64,000 nt of DNA from Cyathus striatus. Its lineage: Eukaryota > Basidiomycota > Agaricomycetes > Agaricales > Nidulariaceae. The stretch spans positions 4,960,001-5,024,000 of the forward strand of contig JAOVFP010000007.1 in the NCBI GenBank assembly GCA_025738555.1. The letters are read 5' to 3'. The stretch's first letter is position 1; each line of letters opens with the position of its first letter. The translations under genes and the position numbers were made by a program. Below, in pieces: positions 1 through 11,640 of this stretch. The notes below the pieces were generated by a model, which saw only the letters and a program-made list of their open reading frames with translations, searched no databases and had not been told where the DNA came from.

Positions 1-2122
1 ATATTTTAAATTGTTATTTCTGTGCTTATTCCGTGCTTTCAGGTAAGGCTGAGCAGAAACCTGGTCCTTGAGGCAAGAAGCGTGGCCTACCTAGTGAGAG
101 TGTCGAAACACCTCCAAAGAAACCTAAAGGTATGCTTGTGATTCGCTTACACTCTATCCCCTACTTATCTTACTCTAGCCAAACCCAACATCAATACATG
201 CATAACGTGATCTGTTAGCCGCAGGAAAGCTGCAAACCCGGTACCATCTGAGTCAGAAAGTGAGACAACCCTGGAGAAGGAACCCATGAAGAGGCTACGA
301 CACCAACATAAAAAGCATAACGAAGATGATGTGTCCTCAGACTCAAGTGAACATGAAGCTGGTGGCAATGATGGGCTGGGCAGTGATGATGATGATGACC
401 TTCATCAGTTGGACATGGCTGCTGTGTGAGATCAATTGAGTGCTGAAGTACGTATCCTGAATTTGTTCTTACTCCATATACTAACAGTCTGCTAGCGTGT
501 TCATGTTGCTTCGGCTTTTCAAAGCCAATCTACCAGCCAGTCCCAGGGACATCCTGTGGGCACGGTAAGTCCTCAGCTGTATTCATTCTCTGCTCTAACA
601 GCTTTGTTGGTAGCGCACCCACACCCACAACCTGGCACAAGAGCGAGAACTACCTGGACCCCACACTGTAGCACAGCCACCAAGTAGGAATGCGGAGGAA
701 GAGAATCACTATGGCAATGAGGGGTCTCATGACATAGAGAACAATGGTGACGCACCTTATCAAGTATGTGACTCTTATCCCATAACTATCCTTCGAAGCT
801 TTCTAATTAATTTTTTTTATCCCTAGAAGCGAAATCGTCGAGCTGACCAGCGTTTTGCGGAGGTATGTCTCCTGTTCATTTCTTATTTCATAGCTCACAT
901 CTGCATGGTAGCGTCCTCATTGGGAGGTGAGGGGGGACCACCAGTCTTCAATTGTTCAACCCTCTTCCCGAGCAGGGTCTGTTAGTGATGATGACGTAGA
1001 GGATTATTATGTGCCTCCAGCGAGCCGGTCAAGTCTTATCCGGCTAAAGGACCAACCATTGGAATTCCAGTACCTTTTGAAGACAGGTATACGGCACTAC
1101 CATCGAGCTGCACTTTCGACAACATTCTATCCAAAGATCGATTCAAACTATACTCCGATTCGAATTTTTTTACTTCAAATTGCGGAACAGAAGGGCTGGG
1201 ACGAGCTAGCTTATCAACTACGTACTAACTTTAATATTGGTAATGAGGGTGCTAAAGTAGTAAGTCATTATTCTATTACAGTGTTGACTTGTAGTCTGAT
1301 ATACTATTTGTGTTAAGCTTCACCATCGCTTAGGGATTCTACGCAGCAAATCTAAACGTGTCGTTTCGCCAATTGTTGGGCCGTACTATGGTATTGATAC
1401 TAAACGTACTGTTGATGAACGAAGATCTCATGTACTGGCTCTTATTAATGATGGGGACTATGTCTATCCAAGAACACCGGTGTGCAATTTAGATTGATTT
1501 GTATACTTTCTCATTGTTCATGTGTATTGTAGGCTGGGAATATTATCAAGAAGGAACCGTATCAACATCCATGCATAATTGCTGGTCTTCAAGGTTATGT
1601 TTTCATGAGCACACGTCAGAAGGATGCACTTGCTGTTAAGCATGCAAAGATATTCAAGTCTTCCTATAACCGGAAGCCAGAAGAACTTGAGGTTACGATT
1701 TCTATGGTTGCAATGATTGCAACCGCTGTAAGTTCCCTACATATAGTTACTGTTATAGTATTACTTAACTGATATTGTACATTTAGATCCACTCTGCGCT
1801 TTCTGATTGGCAAAGTGGTGAGAAGCGAACTTCCGAATTTAATGCAGATATGCTTGAAGACATATACATTGGCCATGTGACGTCTCTTAAGAAAATTCAT
1901 GATATGAGTCTGACAAAGTACCATGTCATGATGTATAAGATATTCTTGTTATGCAGGTATGTTTTCTAGTTAAATGCATTGTATATTAAAAACACTGTCA
2001 CTTACATATGCAGAACTGAGACAATGTCGGGCAATGATGTTTTCTCAAAGGTACAGAAAACATTGGATTTTGATGGAATGAGTGATGTTTCTGATGCGGA
2101 ATTGGATGATGGTGTGGTATAA
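1..2122 (+). CDS. DUF6532-type protein, 3' part of a spliced gene
   Basis: The gene enters from the left edge and ends at a TAA at 2120-2122. Apparent exons are separated by short GT-AG introns, for example after 1257, 1481, 1728 and 1955. The N-terminal part is Lys-, Ser- and Asp-rich (AKPNIN-like basic stretch, then a DDDDD run near 390-410) and looks disordered. The conserved part runs from about 1040 to 2010: a helical region with FLLQIAEQKGWDELAYQLR, then KEPYQHPCIIAGLQGYVF, then VSMVAMIATA-IHSALSDWQSGE. This order matches the DUF6532 family, which is expanded in Agaricomycetes and of unknown function; the family call is from recall. TGA codons at 69-71 and 427-429 lie in the frame I follow, but the second could instead be part of a GTGTGAG splice donor. 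A paralogue lies at 48395-51196 beside a transposase. Confidence 0.6.
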
Positions 2123-2264
2123 TAGATATTCACAATATTGCTTAGGTATTAGATTTAATATAAGCTCATTGTTGAAATGTTAAATATTATGTCAGATATT
2201 CAATATCAAAAGTAATATTTAATTTATTATATGTCATTGAGATTACTTTAATTATGTATTCTAG

Positions 2265-2400
2265 TGCTATAATTATATGTTCTAGTGCTTTAATTATGTG
2301 TTCTAGTAGTATAATTATATGTTCTAATGTTTTAATTGTACATTCTAGTAGTAAATTATGTGTTTTATTAGTATAATTATATATTCCTTTTAAAGTACTT
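2265..2400. repeat. AT-rich short tandem repeat, TTCTAGTGCTATAATTATG-like
   Basis: About six imperfect copies of a unit near 20 bp built on TTCTAGT and TAATTATRTG follow the 3' end of the DUF6532 gene. The stretch from 2123 to 2930 has no gene. Confidence 0.7.
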
Positions 2401-2523
2401 AAAGCAATGATACATATTTAAAACTAATATGCAATAATTAGTAACTAAATTTTAATTTCAGCCATCAGAATTGATCACAAATATGTATAATTATGCAGGT
2501 AAAGTAGTGTAATTATATAAGGT

Positions 2524-2692
2524 ATGCAGTGTAATTATATCTACTTACAAACTAATTATATATATGTACAAGCTAATTATATCTACATACAAACTAATTA
2601 TATCTACATACAAACTAGTTATATCTACTTACAAACTAATTATATCTACTTACAAACTAATTATATCTACTTACAAACTAATTCAAGCTGTT
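2524..2692. repeat. Tandem repeat, TACAAACTAATTATATCTAC unit
   Basis: Eight or so near-identical copies of a roughly 20 bp unit. The apparent open frame across it is only a translation of the repeat. Confidence 0.85.
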
Positions 2693-2933
2693 GCTTATCT
2701 TGTGTTGCGTAATTAGGATGAATTAGTATGAGTTAGTATGATTTAGAGATAATTATTTCCATAGAAGTTGCGCCCAAGTCATAATTCTGCAAGATTAGCA
2801 TAATTATGGTAATTCTTATAATTACTGCTAATTAGATGGATTTATTATAATGAGGACTAATAACATGTAGCTAGCTATTAATTTTGATGAAGTATGTCTA
2901 ACTCAACTAAATTATAGATCTCAAGTTTTCCTG

Positions 2934-4366
2934 ATGAGAGTGCCCATGCCAATGGCCAATCAGGATGTGGCTGGAATTGGTAATCTAGTCACACCTCAAG
3001 AAGCTTCCCCAGCTACTGAGGCTCAAGTGCATGGCAAGAACCAGGATGCAAGGCCCCCTATCGATGACAATGCCACTTGCATCCATGAACTGGAGGCTGT
3101 GCTTGCTGCAGTGGAAGCACAGCTGGCAAATTATCAGCCCCAGCTCTTCAGCATGGCAGCAGAACCGGAGACACTAGCCGCTCTGGCAACACTTGTGCCA
3201 AAAGATGTGCCCAAGCAGGCTTTAGTTGGGCCAATTGTTCCAGGTTTCAAAATAGATGCACTGGATTCTGGTGAGTGTTTTACTGTCTCGTTAAACTCAT
3301 CCCCACCCGCTCCCCCCCTGCCATATTCCCCATTCCTCCATACACCTGCACACCCACTACATGCCCTCACCCATGACATGCCCTCACCCACTACATGCCC
3401 ATACCCACACCCACTTGTACCTGCACCTGCCTGCTACTATGCAGTTTTCCTGTCCCCATCCCACCATCATTGATGCATGCTGATGTGCCTGTTTTTCTTC
3501 CTGCCTGCAGCCATCCCACTGAAGGTAGATGCCACATTTGCTGCATATGTGTATGTGCCATATTCAGCTTTGACAAAAGCCACACACATTAAAGCCCTGT
3601 GGGGTGATGAAGCGGTGATCATTACAGCATCCGGGCTATCCACCAAAGGGCTGGATAGGTCCAGTGAGCACAACATCTTGACACTGGAATGGATGGACAT
3701 GTTGGAGGTTCACATTGCAAGGACTAGGCACCACATTAGTGATCAGCATGCTGATGCCTTGAAGGCTCATCAAGCTATTATACTCAAGCTTGCCAGCTGC
3801 CAGGGAGCAGAAGCAGATGCTTGGCCATTGGCTGTCACATATGACATCCAGCAGCAGGAAGCTGCCATGGCCAACCATGCACACAACCTGTCCACACTGG
3901 ACATGGTGGCTTTGCAATTGGTCACCAACCAGCTGCTCCTTGCCTGCAGCCCGCATCCCCAGCCACCTGTGGCATCAATGTTTCCCACTGCCTCCCATCA
4001 CTCCCCTTCCAAGCAACCAGCCCATCACCCATCCTTTCTGCCTGACTCACTCAGCAAATGGCAGTGCCCGAATCCTGGTGAGTCTGTGTGCTTTCAATGT
4101 GGGGCTGGCAGTCATTTCCCCAAGGACTGTTTGGCCTTGCAAACAAAGACAGGATGACCGACTGCATGCCTCATGGGTGACACCAGACACCTGAACAGCC
4201 TCTGTGCACCTGACCATTCCCCTTATTGCTTCCGGTGGGCAAAGGAGTCTGCCTGCTCCTTCAGCGCTTGCACCCATTTTCACAGCTGCTCCATCTGTGG
4301 CAGCACCTCACATGGCACAGGCAGATGCACCACCAGTGCTCAGTGATCCTCACTGGATCAGAGCTC
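2934..4366 (+). pseudogene. Gag-like protein of the DIRS-order element, spliced, with zinc knuckles
   Basis: Exon 1 runs from an ATG at 2934 to 3270, an intron with GTGAGT and CTGCAG borders covers 3271-3510, and exon 2 continues from 3511. The second exon carries a CCHC knuckle (CFQCGAGSHFPKDC, about 4090-4131). A second Cys/His cluster follows at about 4227-4340 (YCFRWAKESAC...CSICGSTSHGTGRC), a pattern typical of gag-like proteins of fungal YR retroelements. TGA codons at 4155-4157 and 4344-4346 break the frame between and after the two clusters; both would be Arg if the first base were C. The gene is then cut by the element at 4367. The protein would bind element RNA in a particle; this role is from family knowledge. 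Confidence 0.6.
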
Positions 4367-5663
4367 TTTACACTTAGCCATGTGTTCTGTACGGATCCGC
4401 GCAGAATCCGTGCGGAATCTGCACAGATTTTTTTCATTTTGGCAAAGGTTTTTTTGGGTCTGTACAGATTCCGCACAGATTCCGAAAATTCTGTATGGAT
4501 TACACAGAATTCCTCGGAATTCTGCATTACAGACCTGAAAATTCTGTACAGATTCTGTACAGAATTTTATTATACTTATTTCCTTGCATGTGACACTCTG
4601 CATTAAGCATGACACTAGGGGTTGAGTGTGATACTAGGTGTTGAGTGTGACACTAAGTGTTGAGTGCGACTAAGCATGATACTAAGTGTTGAGTGTGACA
4701 CTATACATTAAACATGACACTATGCATTAAGTGTGACACTAGGTGTTGAGTGTGACTAAGCGTGACACTAAGCATTGAGTGTGACACTAAGCGTTGAGTG
4801 TGACACTAAACGTTGAGTGTGACACTATACATTAAACATGACACTATGCATTAAATGTGACACTAAGCGTTGAGTGTGACACTAGGTGTTGAGTGTGACT
4901 AAGTGTGACACTAAGCATTGAGTGTGACTAAGCGTGACACTAAGCATTGAGTGTGACACTAAATGTTGAGTGTGATACTAAACATTGAGTGTGACACTAT
5001 ACATTAAACATGACACTAAGCATTGAGTGTGACACTATACATTAAACATGACACTATGCATTAAGTATGACACTAAGTGTTGAGTGTCACACTAAATGTT
5101 GAGTGTGACACTATACATTAAACATGACACTATGCATTAAGTGTGACACTAAGCGTAGAGTGTGACACTATGCATTAAGCGTGACACTATGCATTAAGTG
5201 TGACACTATACATTAAACATAACACTATACATTAAGCATGACACTAAGTATTGAGTGTGATACTCTGTATTAAGTGTGACACTAAGTGTTGAGTGTGACA
5301 CTATACATTAAGCATAACACTATACATTAAGTGTGATACTACACATTGAGAATGATACTATATATTGAGTGTATCATGGATTTTGTATAGTGTGACACTT
5401 TTCACCTAGGGTTACACTTGACATGTGTGACAAGGCAGCAATGCATAAATCCACACAGAATCCATGCAGAATGTGTATGGAATCCATATAGAATAATCAC
5501 CTCTAATAATAATAATAGCTACTATATAAATTCTGTATGGTATCTATACAGGTCTGTACAGGTCTGTACGGATCTGCACGGAATCTGCACGGATCCGTAC
5601 GGAATTTTCGGATTCCGTGCGGATTCCATATGGATCCGTACAGACCTCTTGGGGGAGTGTAAA
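4367..5663. mobile_element. Non-autonomous TIR element with TTTACACT ends and satellite core
   Basis: The element interrupts the gag-RT region of the DIRS-like element. Its ends are inverted: TTTACACTTAGCC at the left and the reverse complement of TTTACACTCCCCC at the right. Inside each end is a shared motif, CTGTACGGATCC, followed by repeated CGGATTCCGTGCGGAAT-like palindromic pieces. The middle is a satellite array. There is no transposase. I could not fix a target duplication. The same TTTACACTCCCCC end occurs on the element at 14877-16152, which has almost the same size. Confidence 0.65.
4600..5400. repeat. Satellite array, GTGACACTAAGCGTTGAGT unit
   Basis: About 40 degenerate copies of a 19-21 bp unit (GTGACACTANRCRTTGAGT or the ...TACATTAAACAT variant) fill the core of the TTTACACT element. 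The two unit types are interspersed, as in a higher-order repeat. Confidence 0.9.
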
Positions 5664-7251
5664 TTACTGCTGGATCACCACACTGCTTGATGCTACAGCC
5701 ATTGAGCAGCTTCTTGCCAGCTTGGGCATTCTGGAGGAGTGGGCCCATGTCCTTGCTGGCATCAAAAGCAGTTTCAATGTAGGTGTGCCAGCCTCATTGG
5801 ACTGCACTCATTTATTTCCCCAACCATGCATCCTCCTCACTAGACCCTGCATGCGTCAAGGAATACATTGCTGGGGAGCAAGCCACCAGTTGGTATTCCA
5901 AAGCATTCATACCACAAGACCTGGAGGCCATCACTGGGCCCTTTGTGGCTTCCTTGCTGAGCCTGGTGCCCAAGCCTCATTCTGAGGCATGGAGGCTTAT
6001 GCAAGACCTCTCCTTTCCCCATGACAACCTGGCCATCCCATCGGTCAACTTGCTCATTGACACCAATGCCTTCCCTACTGAGTGGGGAACATTTGTGGAC
6101 ACTGCCACCCTCATCCTGCCCCTTCCACCAGGCTGCCGTGCAGCCACCTTCAACATCATGGCAGCTTACCATATCACACCAGTGGCACCCTTGCAGCAGA
6201 ACTTCACCTGTGTGATGTGGAATGGTCTGGTCTACGTCGACCATGCTGTCTGCTTTGGTTTGGCATCCAGTGCTAGGTGTTTGGCCAAGTTGCAGATATG
6301 CTACTCACCATCTACTGTGCATCTGGATTCCACCTCATTGTGAAATGGGTCAATGACTTTCTAGTAGTGGCCCTTCCCACTGACACATGGTCCAAAGATG
6401 ACTTTATCAGCCTGACCAGCTGCTTAGGCATCCTGTGGAGTGCACAGAAGATGAGACTGCTGGCACCAATCCAGAGGTACATCAGCTTCAACTGGAACCT
6501 CAATACCAAGTCCATGGCACTGCCCCAGGACAAACTGGCCGCACTGCTCAAGCTCATTGAGGAATGGAAAGTACCTGGCGCAAAGTTTTGGCAGCACCAG
6601 GCAGCAAGCCTTCATGGCAAGCTCATCCATGCCTCCTCAGTGTTTCGGGTGACACACCCCTTCCTTCGCTTGGTCACCCAGTTCTCCAACAGCTTCCTGT
6701 CAAAGTGTACACCACTGCATGTATCAGGTGCAGTAGCCATTGACCTTGACTGGATCTGTTACCTTCTCCAGTCATTGCCCAACTCCGTCCCTCTCTGTGA
6801 TCCCACCCCCATCGACATACAGTGGTGGGGGGATGCCAGCTCTTCCTTCAGCATCAGCATGGTGGTACAAGGCCACTGGGCAGTGTGGAAGTATGTACCT
6901 GGTGTGCAGGTTGGCCCCCTTGAGGAGTGGGACATTGGCTGGGTGGAAGCTGTTGCTGTTGAGCTGGGGCTTCGCCTAGTGCTGCAGCTGGGCATTATCG
7001 ACCCCAAGCTTCATTCCAGTGCATCATTCTTAGTGCGCTCTGACAATCAAGGTGTCATGGCAGTGACCAACTCTGGTCACTCCCGCAGCAGGAACACCAA
7101 TGCAGTCCTCAAGCACATTTTCGGCCTGCTGGCTTGCAACAGGCTAGCACTGCAGGCAGAATATGTGCCCAGCAGACTAAACATCTCCAATGCACTCTCA
7201 CTCAGGGACATCCCTGGTTTCCTGGCCGGTTTCAGTGGAGTGGCTCAGCAG
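5664..7251 (+). pseudogene. Reverse transcriptase and RNase H of the DIRS-order element
   Basis: Reverse transcriptase sequence begins near 5690 (WAHVLAGIKSSFNVG) and continues through PQDLEAITGPFVASLLSLVPKP and MQDLSFPHDN to the palm. The frame shifts near 5815 and again near 6270. The first catalytic motif reads FNIMAAYHITPV, where families of this type have FD. The second reads WVNDFLVV where YVDD/WVDD is expected. Both Asp-to-Asn changes fit G-to-A at CpG. RNase H follows in the same frame (WWGDASSSFSISMVV near 6820, VRSDNQGVMAVTNSGHSRSRN near 7040, EYVPSRLNISNALS near 7165). A donor GTGAGC at 7252 splices it to the tyrosine recombinase, giving one polyprotein. Inactive on motif grounds. 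Confidence 0.75.
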
Positions 7252-7322
7252 GTGAGCTTACCTCTTCCCATGCATCTTTCCCACCTACTAATATCACTGT
7301 AATGCCTGTGCGTGCCTTCCAG

Positions 7323-8038
7323 CTGGCACCTGCAGCAACACCTGGTGAATTTGTCATGGTAAATGTGGCTCCTCTCCAGCTGGTGCCATCTACTCTCCAC
7401 CCACACTGTGCTGCCAGCCAGTGCATTTATCTCTGGCATGGCACCAACATTCCCACACCATCTGTTCTCGAAATCCCAGTCATCCAACATGCATGGGCCC
7501 TGGCACTGTGGGCCTCGCTGGATGAGGCCACCAATTATGGCACTGGCCTCCAGAAGTTCCACATATTCTGTGACATCTTCTCTGTTGCTGAGGAGGCTTG
7601 CCTTCCTGCCACCTTTCCCCTGCTCCACTCCTTTGCACTCTGGGCAGTGACTGACCCAGACATTCATGATGCAGGCTTCACCAACAGTACAGTTTTTGAG
7701 ACCATGTCAGTGTCCACTGCACGCAAGTACCTTGCAGCTATCCATGCCTGGCACCTGGCACAAGGCTGGCCCCCCCATTGACTGAAGGTGATTGTGAACA
7801 CCTTGAGTTCTCATTATGCAGCATGGCCCACATGCAAGGTGCTTCCTGGAAGTGTCCTCCTCACCTGCCAATCACCCTTGAGATGCTTCTGCACCTCAAG
7901 TCAGTGCTGTCGTGATACAATTCATTCAATGTGTGTATCTTGGCCATGGCCATGGCCACTTTCTTTGGGCTAATGCGGTTTGGAGAAGTAGCTGTCCCTA
8001 CCTGAGCTGCTTACAGGCCAGATCGTTACCTGTCTCAC
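7323..8038 (+). pseudogene. Tyrosine recombinase, N-terminal part (split gene)
   Basis: Follows the intron at 7252-7322 in frame with RNase H. The stretch SVSTARKYLAAIHAWHLAQGWPP (about 7710-7780) is the core-binding domain of fungal tyrosine recombinases. A run of seven C at 7769-7775 carries a one-base frameshift, after which the frame reads on through HLPITLEMLLHLKS to MAMATFFGLMRFGEV, the start of the catalytic domain with its first conserved Arg. TGA codons stand at 7913-7915 and 8003-8005. The foldback element is inserted after 8038; the rest of the gene resumes at 11190. Confidence 0.7.
8032..8038 (+). repeat. 7-bp target duplication, left copy (GTCTCAC)
   Basis: GTCTCAC directly abuts the left end of the foldback element and is repeated at 11190-11196. 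Removing the element and one copy gives a continuous recombinase reading frame. Confidence 0.85.
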
Positions 8039-8057
8039 CATAAGTGTCAGCCATCAT

Positions 8058-8118
8058 GATCATTTTTTGCCCTGGTAAAATGATTGTGGCAATCATTTTA
8101 CCAGGGCAAAAAATGATC
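8058..8118. repeat. Perfect 29-bp stem, 3-nt loop, left subterminal hairpin
   Basis: The arms 8058-8086 and 8090-8118 are exact reverse complements around a TGG loop, containing TTGCCCTGGTAAAATGATTG. The right end of the element has the same hairpin at 11110-11170 with loop CCA. Confidence 0.95.
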
Positions 8119-8119
8119 G

Positions 8120-8595
8120 CTTAGGCGATCAAATGTGATCATTTACCATAGAATTAGCAGAATATTACTATGCTCAAATGTGATCATTTACAATAATACT
8201 AGCAGAATATTCCCATGCTCAAATGTAATCATTTACATAGGACTAGCTAATTGCTCACACTCAAATGTGATCATTTACTATAATACTAGCAGATTGTTCC
8301 CATGCTCATATCTGATCATTTACAATAGGACTACCACAGTATTCACACACTCAAATGTGATCATTTACATATTACCACCAGAATATTCTCACAATCAAAT
8401 GTGATCATTTATGATAATACTAGCAGAATATTCCCATGCTCAAATATGATCATTTATGATAATACTAGCAGAATATTCCCATGCTCAAATATGATCATTT
8501 ATGATAGGACTAGCAGATTGTTCCCACACTCAAATGTAATCATTTACTAAAATATTAGCAGAATATTCCCACACTTATAAGTGATTATAAGTGAT
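8120..8595. repeat. Tandem array, left arm, unit about 46 bp with TGATCATTTAC
   Basis: Around ten copies of a unit combining TGATCATTTAC, ACTAGCAGAATATTCCCATG and CTCAAATG. The inverted counterpart is at 10500-11100. Confidence 0.9.
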
Positions 8596-8629
8596 CATTA
8601 GGTCATGCAGGTGGCATAATAGGTTGTTC

Positions 8630-9260
8630 ATGTATGTCACACATTGTCACACTTTTTGACACGTCACATTTTGTCACACATTTAGACATGTCACACATGT
8701 CACACATTTAAACACGTCACACATTGTCACACATGTCACACATGTCATACTTTTAGACATGTCACACTTTTAAACATGTCACACTTTTTCACCACATGTC
8801 ACACTTTTTGACATGTCACATTTTGTCACACACATCACACTTTTAGATATGTCACACATTTAAACACATCACACATTGTCACACATGTCACACATGTCAC
8901 ACATTTAAACACGTCACACGTTGTCACACATGTCACACTTTTAGACACGTCACATTTTGTCACACACATCACACTTTTACATGTCACATTTTATCATGTA
9001 TATCACACTCTTACATATATTACACATTTACATATGTCACATATTCCACATTTGTCTTGTTGTTTATAGCTGTCACACTTAGCTGTCAAACTTCTCACAT
9101 TTGCTTGTATAATACTCCTGTCATGTAGTCACATAGGTTACATTTCCAAATTCATGTTATACAACATCTGTTACAACCATTATATTCATCACACATGTTA
9201 CATATCCCAACACATCACATTTATTCACATTTTGTTCACATGTCACACATCTCTCATTTG
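8630..9260. repeat. Tandem array, left arm, GTCACACATTTAGACAT-type units
   Basis: Degenerate repeats of GTCACAC with TTTTAGACAT or TTTAAACAC spacers. The inverted counterpart is at 9840-10470. Confidence 0.85.
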
Positions 9261-9839
9261 TAATACTGTACCATTTAAATCAGTTTGAAATAGGCAAAAT
9301 GTTGACATCATTTGATGCTTTCTGACATGTAACTGTCAAATTATTAAAATGGCAAATTTATCACAAGTTGCATTTTCACAGTATTATGTTAGTCAGACAT
9401 CTCATATATGTCACATTTTATGTTTCAAAATCTGATGGTAAATGTGATGAAATGATCACACAGCAGATATTTGCAATTCTGTAACAATGAAAATTGAACA
9501 GTAGTGAGCACTGTTAAGAGAGACACAAGAAATCATATAGCCCATTGGTTAGTCAAGAAAAACATCTGATTGGCTGATAGAAAGTGTGACAAAGATATAA
9601 GTAATGTGACAATAGAAGTAATAATTGAATGGAAGATATAGATATGTCAACATAACCAGACCAGATAACATGTGATGAAGATACAGAATACATATTAAGG
9701 TTAGTTAGACAAAATTAGTATCTAAGTACAGTTATGTCTACTACAGAATCTGACTGTCTTATTAAAACATAACATTGTGATTACCAGAAAGTAGTGTTGA
9801 CACAATGGAGAAAGTACCATAACAAGCAAGTGATATGAG

Positions 9840-10470
9840 AAGGAAGTGTGATATGTGTGACAAATGTGAGAATATAACAGGTGTAATATTGACATATAAG
9901 AGATGTATAACATGTGTAATGAATATAATGGTTGTAATAGATGTTGTGTAACATGAATTTGGAAATGTAACCTATGTGACTACATGACAGGAGTATTATA
10001 CAAGCAAATGTGAGAAGTTTGACAGCTAAGTGTGACAGCTATAAACAACAAGACAAATGTGGAATATGTGACATGTAAATGTGTAATATATGTAAGAGTG
10101 TGATATACATGATAAAATGTGACATATGTAAAAGTGTGATGTGTGTGACAAAATGTGACGTGTCTAAAAGTGTGACATGTGTGACAACGTGTGACGTGTT
10201 TAAATGTGTGACATGTGTGACAATGTGTGATGTGTTTAAATGTGTGACATATCTAAAAGTGTGATGTGTGTGACAAAATGTGACATGTCAAAAAGTGTGA
10301 CATGTGGTGAAAAAGTGTGACATGTTTAAAAGTGTGACATGTCTAAAAGTATGACATGTGTGACATGTGTGACAATGTGTGACGTGTTTAAATGTGTGAC
10401 ATGTGTGACATGTCTAAATGTGTGACAAAATGTGACGTGTCAAAAAGTGTGACAATGTGTGACATACATG
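9840..10470. repeat. Tandem array, right arm, GTGTGACATGTCTAAAA-type units
   Basis: Reverse-complement counterpart of the array at 8630-9260. Short open frames through it are repeat translations. Confidence 0.85.
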
Positions 10471-10499
10471 AACAACCTATTATGCCACCTGCATGACCT

Positions 10500-11100
10500 A
10501 ATGATCACTTATAATCACTTATAAGTGTGGGAATATTCTGCTAATATTTTAGTAAATGATTACATTTGAGTGTGGGAACAATCTGCTAGTCCTATCATAA
10601 ATGATCATATTTGAGCATGGGAATATTCTGCTAGTATTATCATAAATGATCACATTTGATTGTGAGAATATTCTGGTGGTAATATGTAAATGATCACATT
10701 TGAGTGTGTGAATACTGTGGTAGTCCTATTGTAAATGATCAGATATGAGCATGGGAACAATCTGCTAGTATTATAGTAAATGATCACATTTGAGTGTGAG
10801 CAATTAGCTAGTCCTATGTAAATGATCACATTTGAGCATGAGCAATTAGCTAGTTCTATGTAAATGATCACATTTGAGCATGGGAATATTCTGCTAGTAT
10901 TATAGTAAATGATCACATTTGAGCATGGGAATATTTTGCTAGTCCTATGGTAAATGATCACATTTGAGCATGAGCAATTAGCTAGTTCTATGTAAATGAT
11001 CACATTTGAGCATGGGAATATTCTGCTAGTATTATAGTAAATGATCACATTTGAGCATAGTAATATTCTGCTAGTTCTATGGTAAATGATCACATTTGAT
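10500..11100. repeat. Tandem array, right arm, GTAAATGATCACATTTGAG units
   Basis: Inverted counterpart of the array at 8120-8595 with a few more copies, so the two arms have changed in copy number since they formed. Confidence 0.9.
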
Positions 11101-11189
11101 CGCCTAAGCGATCATTTTTTGCCCTGGTAAAATGATTGCCACAATCATTTTACCAGGGCAAAAAATGATCACGATGGCTGACACCACTC

Positions 11190-11640
11190 GTCTCACAGCA
11201 CCTGCCTAGTGACGCAGGATGCAGATGGCCATCCTTACGCTTGCCTGCAGCTCCCTCATGCCAAGACAGCAGCCCCAGGTGAAGTGCAAGATGTGTTTCT
11301 GATGGCACAAGAAGGACTATGCCCACTGCTCACCCTTCGCCACCTTGCGTTAAATGTTCCAGCTGGCTCACAGTCTGCCCCATGCTCAAAATGGCAGCGA
11401 TTGGCCGCATTAATGACATCCTCACTGCTGCTGGCTGAAGAATGTCCTTTGGACACTCCTTCCAGATTGGTGGTGTGTCATTCTATCTGTCCAAGGGTGT
11501 GTCCCCAGAAATTGTATGGCTGCATGGCTGCTGGTGCTCCTTAGCATATGAGGCATACATACACACCTTCGAGTGCATTGCCTCTCGCCATCTTGCAGAC
11601 CAGATGAGGGTTGGCTGCACACAGGTGCCGTGGTGGTTAT
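11190..11640 (+). pseudogene. Tyrosine recombinase, C-terminal catalytic part
   Basis: Continuation of the gene broken at 8038. The frame reads DADGHPYACLQLPHAKTAA, then LTLRHLALNVPAG, then after a frameshift near 11440 GHSFQIGGVSFYLSKG, WLHGCWCSLAYEAYIHTFE and ASRHLAD. In active fungal relatives the first motif has HSFRIGG (the HxxR box), and the last has a GRWRS-type stretch before the nucleophile Tyr. Here Gln replaces the catalytic Arg, while Cys, Cys and His replace other Arg. Each is a single CpG transition from an Arg codon. The Tyr (EAY) remains. The enzyme would be dead. Confidence 0.75.

Larger units (their letters stand above)
8039..11189. mobile_element. 3.15 kb near-palindromic foldback element, GTGTCAGCC family
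   Basis: The left end reads CATAAGTGTCAGCC and the right end GGCTGACACCACTC, flanked by the 7-bp duplication GTCTCAC. Each end has a perfect 29-bp stem with a 3-nt loop (8058-8118 and 11110-11170). Then come two tandem arrays, first of a TGATCATTTAC-containing unit and then of a GTCACAC-type unit, mirrored in the right arm. The arms (about 8039-9210 and 9905-11189) are near reverse complements, around an AT-rich core of about 0.7 kb. No transposase is present, so mobilisation would need enzyme from a relative such as the giant element at 22510-62562. Confidence 0.85.

Noticed and set aside
8120..8595. CRISPR-like array of spaced repeats
   Set aside because: The unit is a degenerate satellite without unique spacers, mirrored at the other end of a eukaryotic transposon.
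10650..11093. 147-residue minus-strand frame with repeated CSNVIIY
   Set aside because: Repeat translation inside the foldback element.
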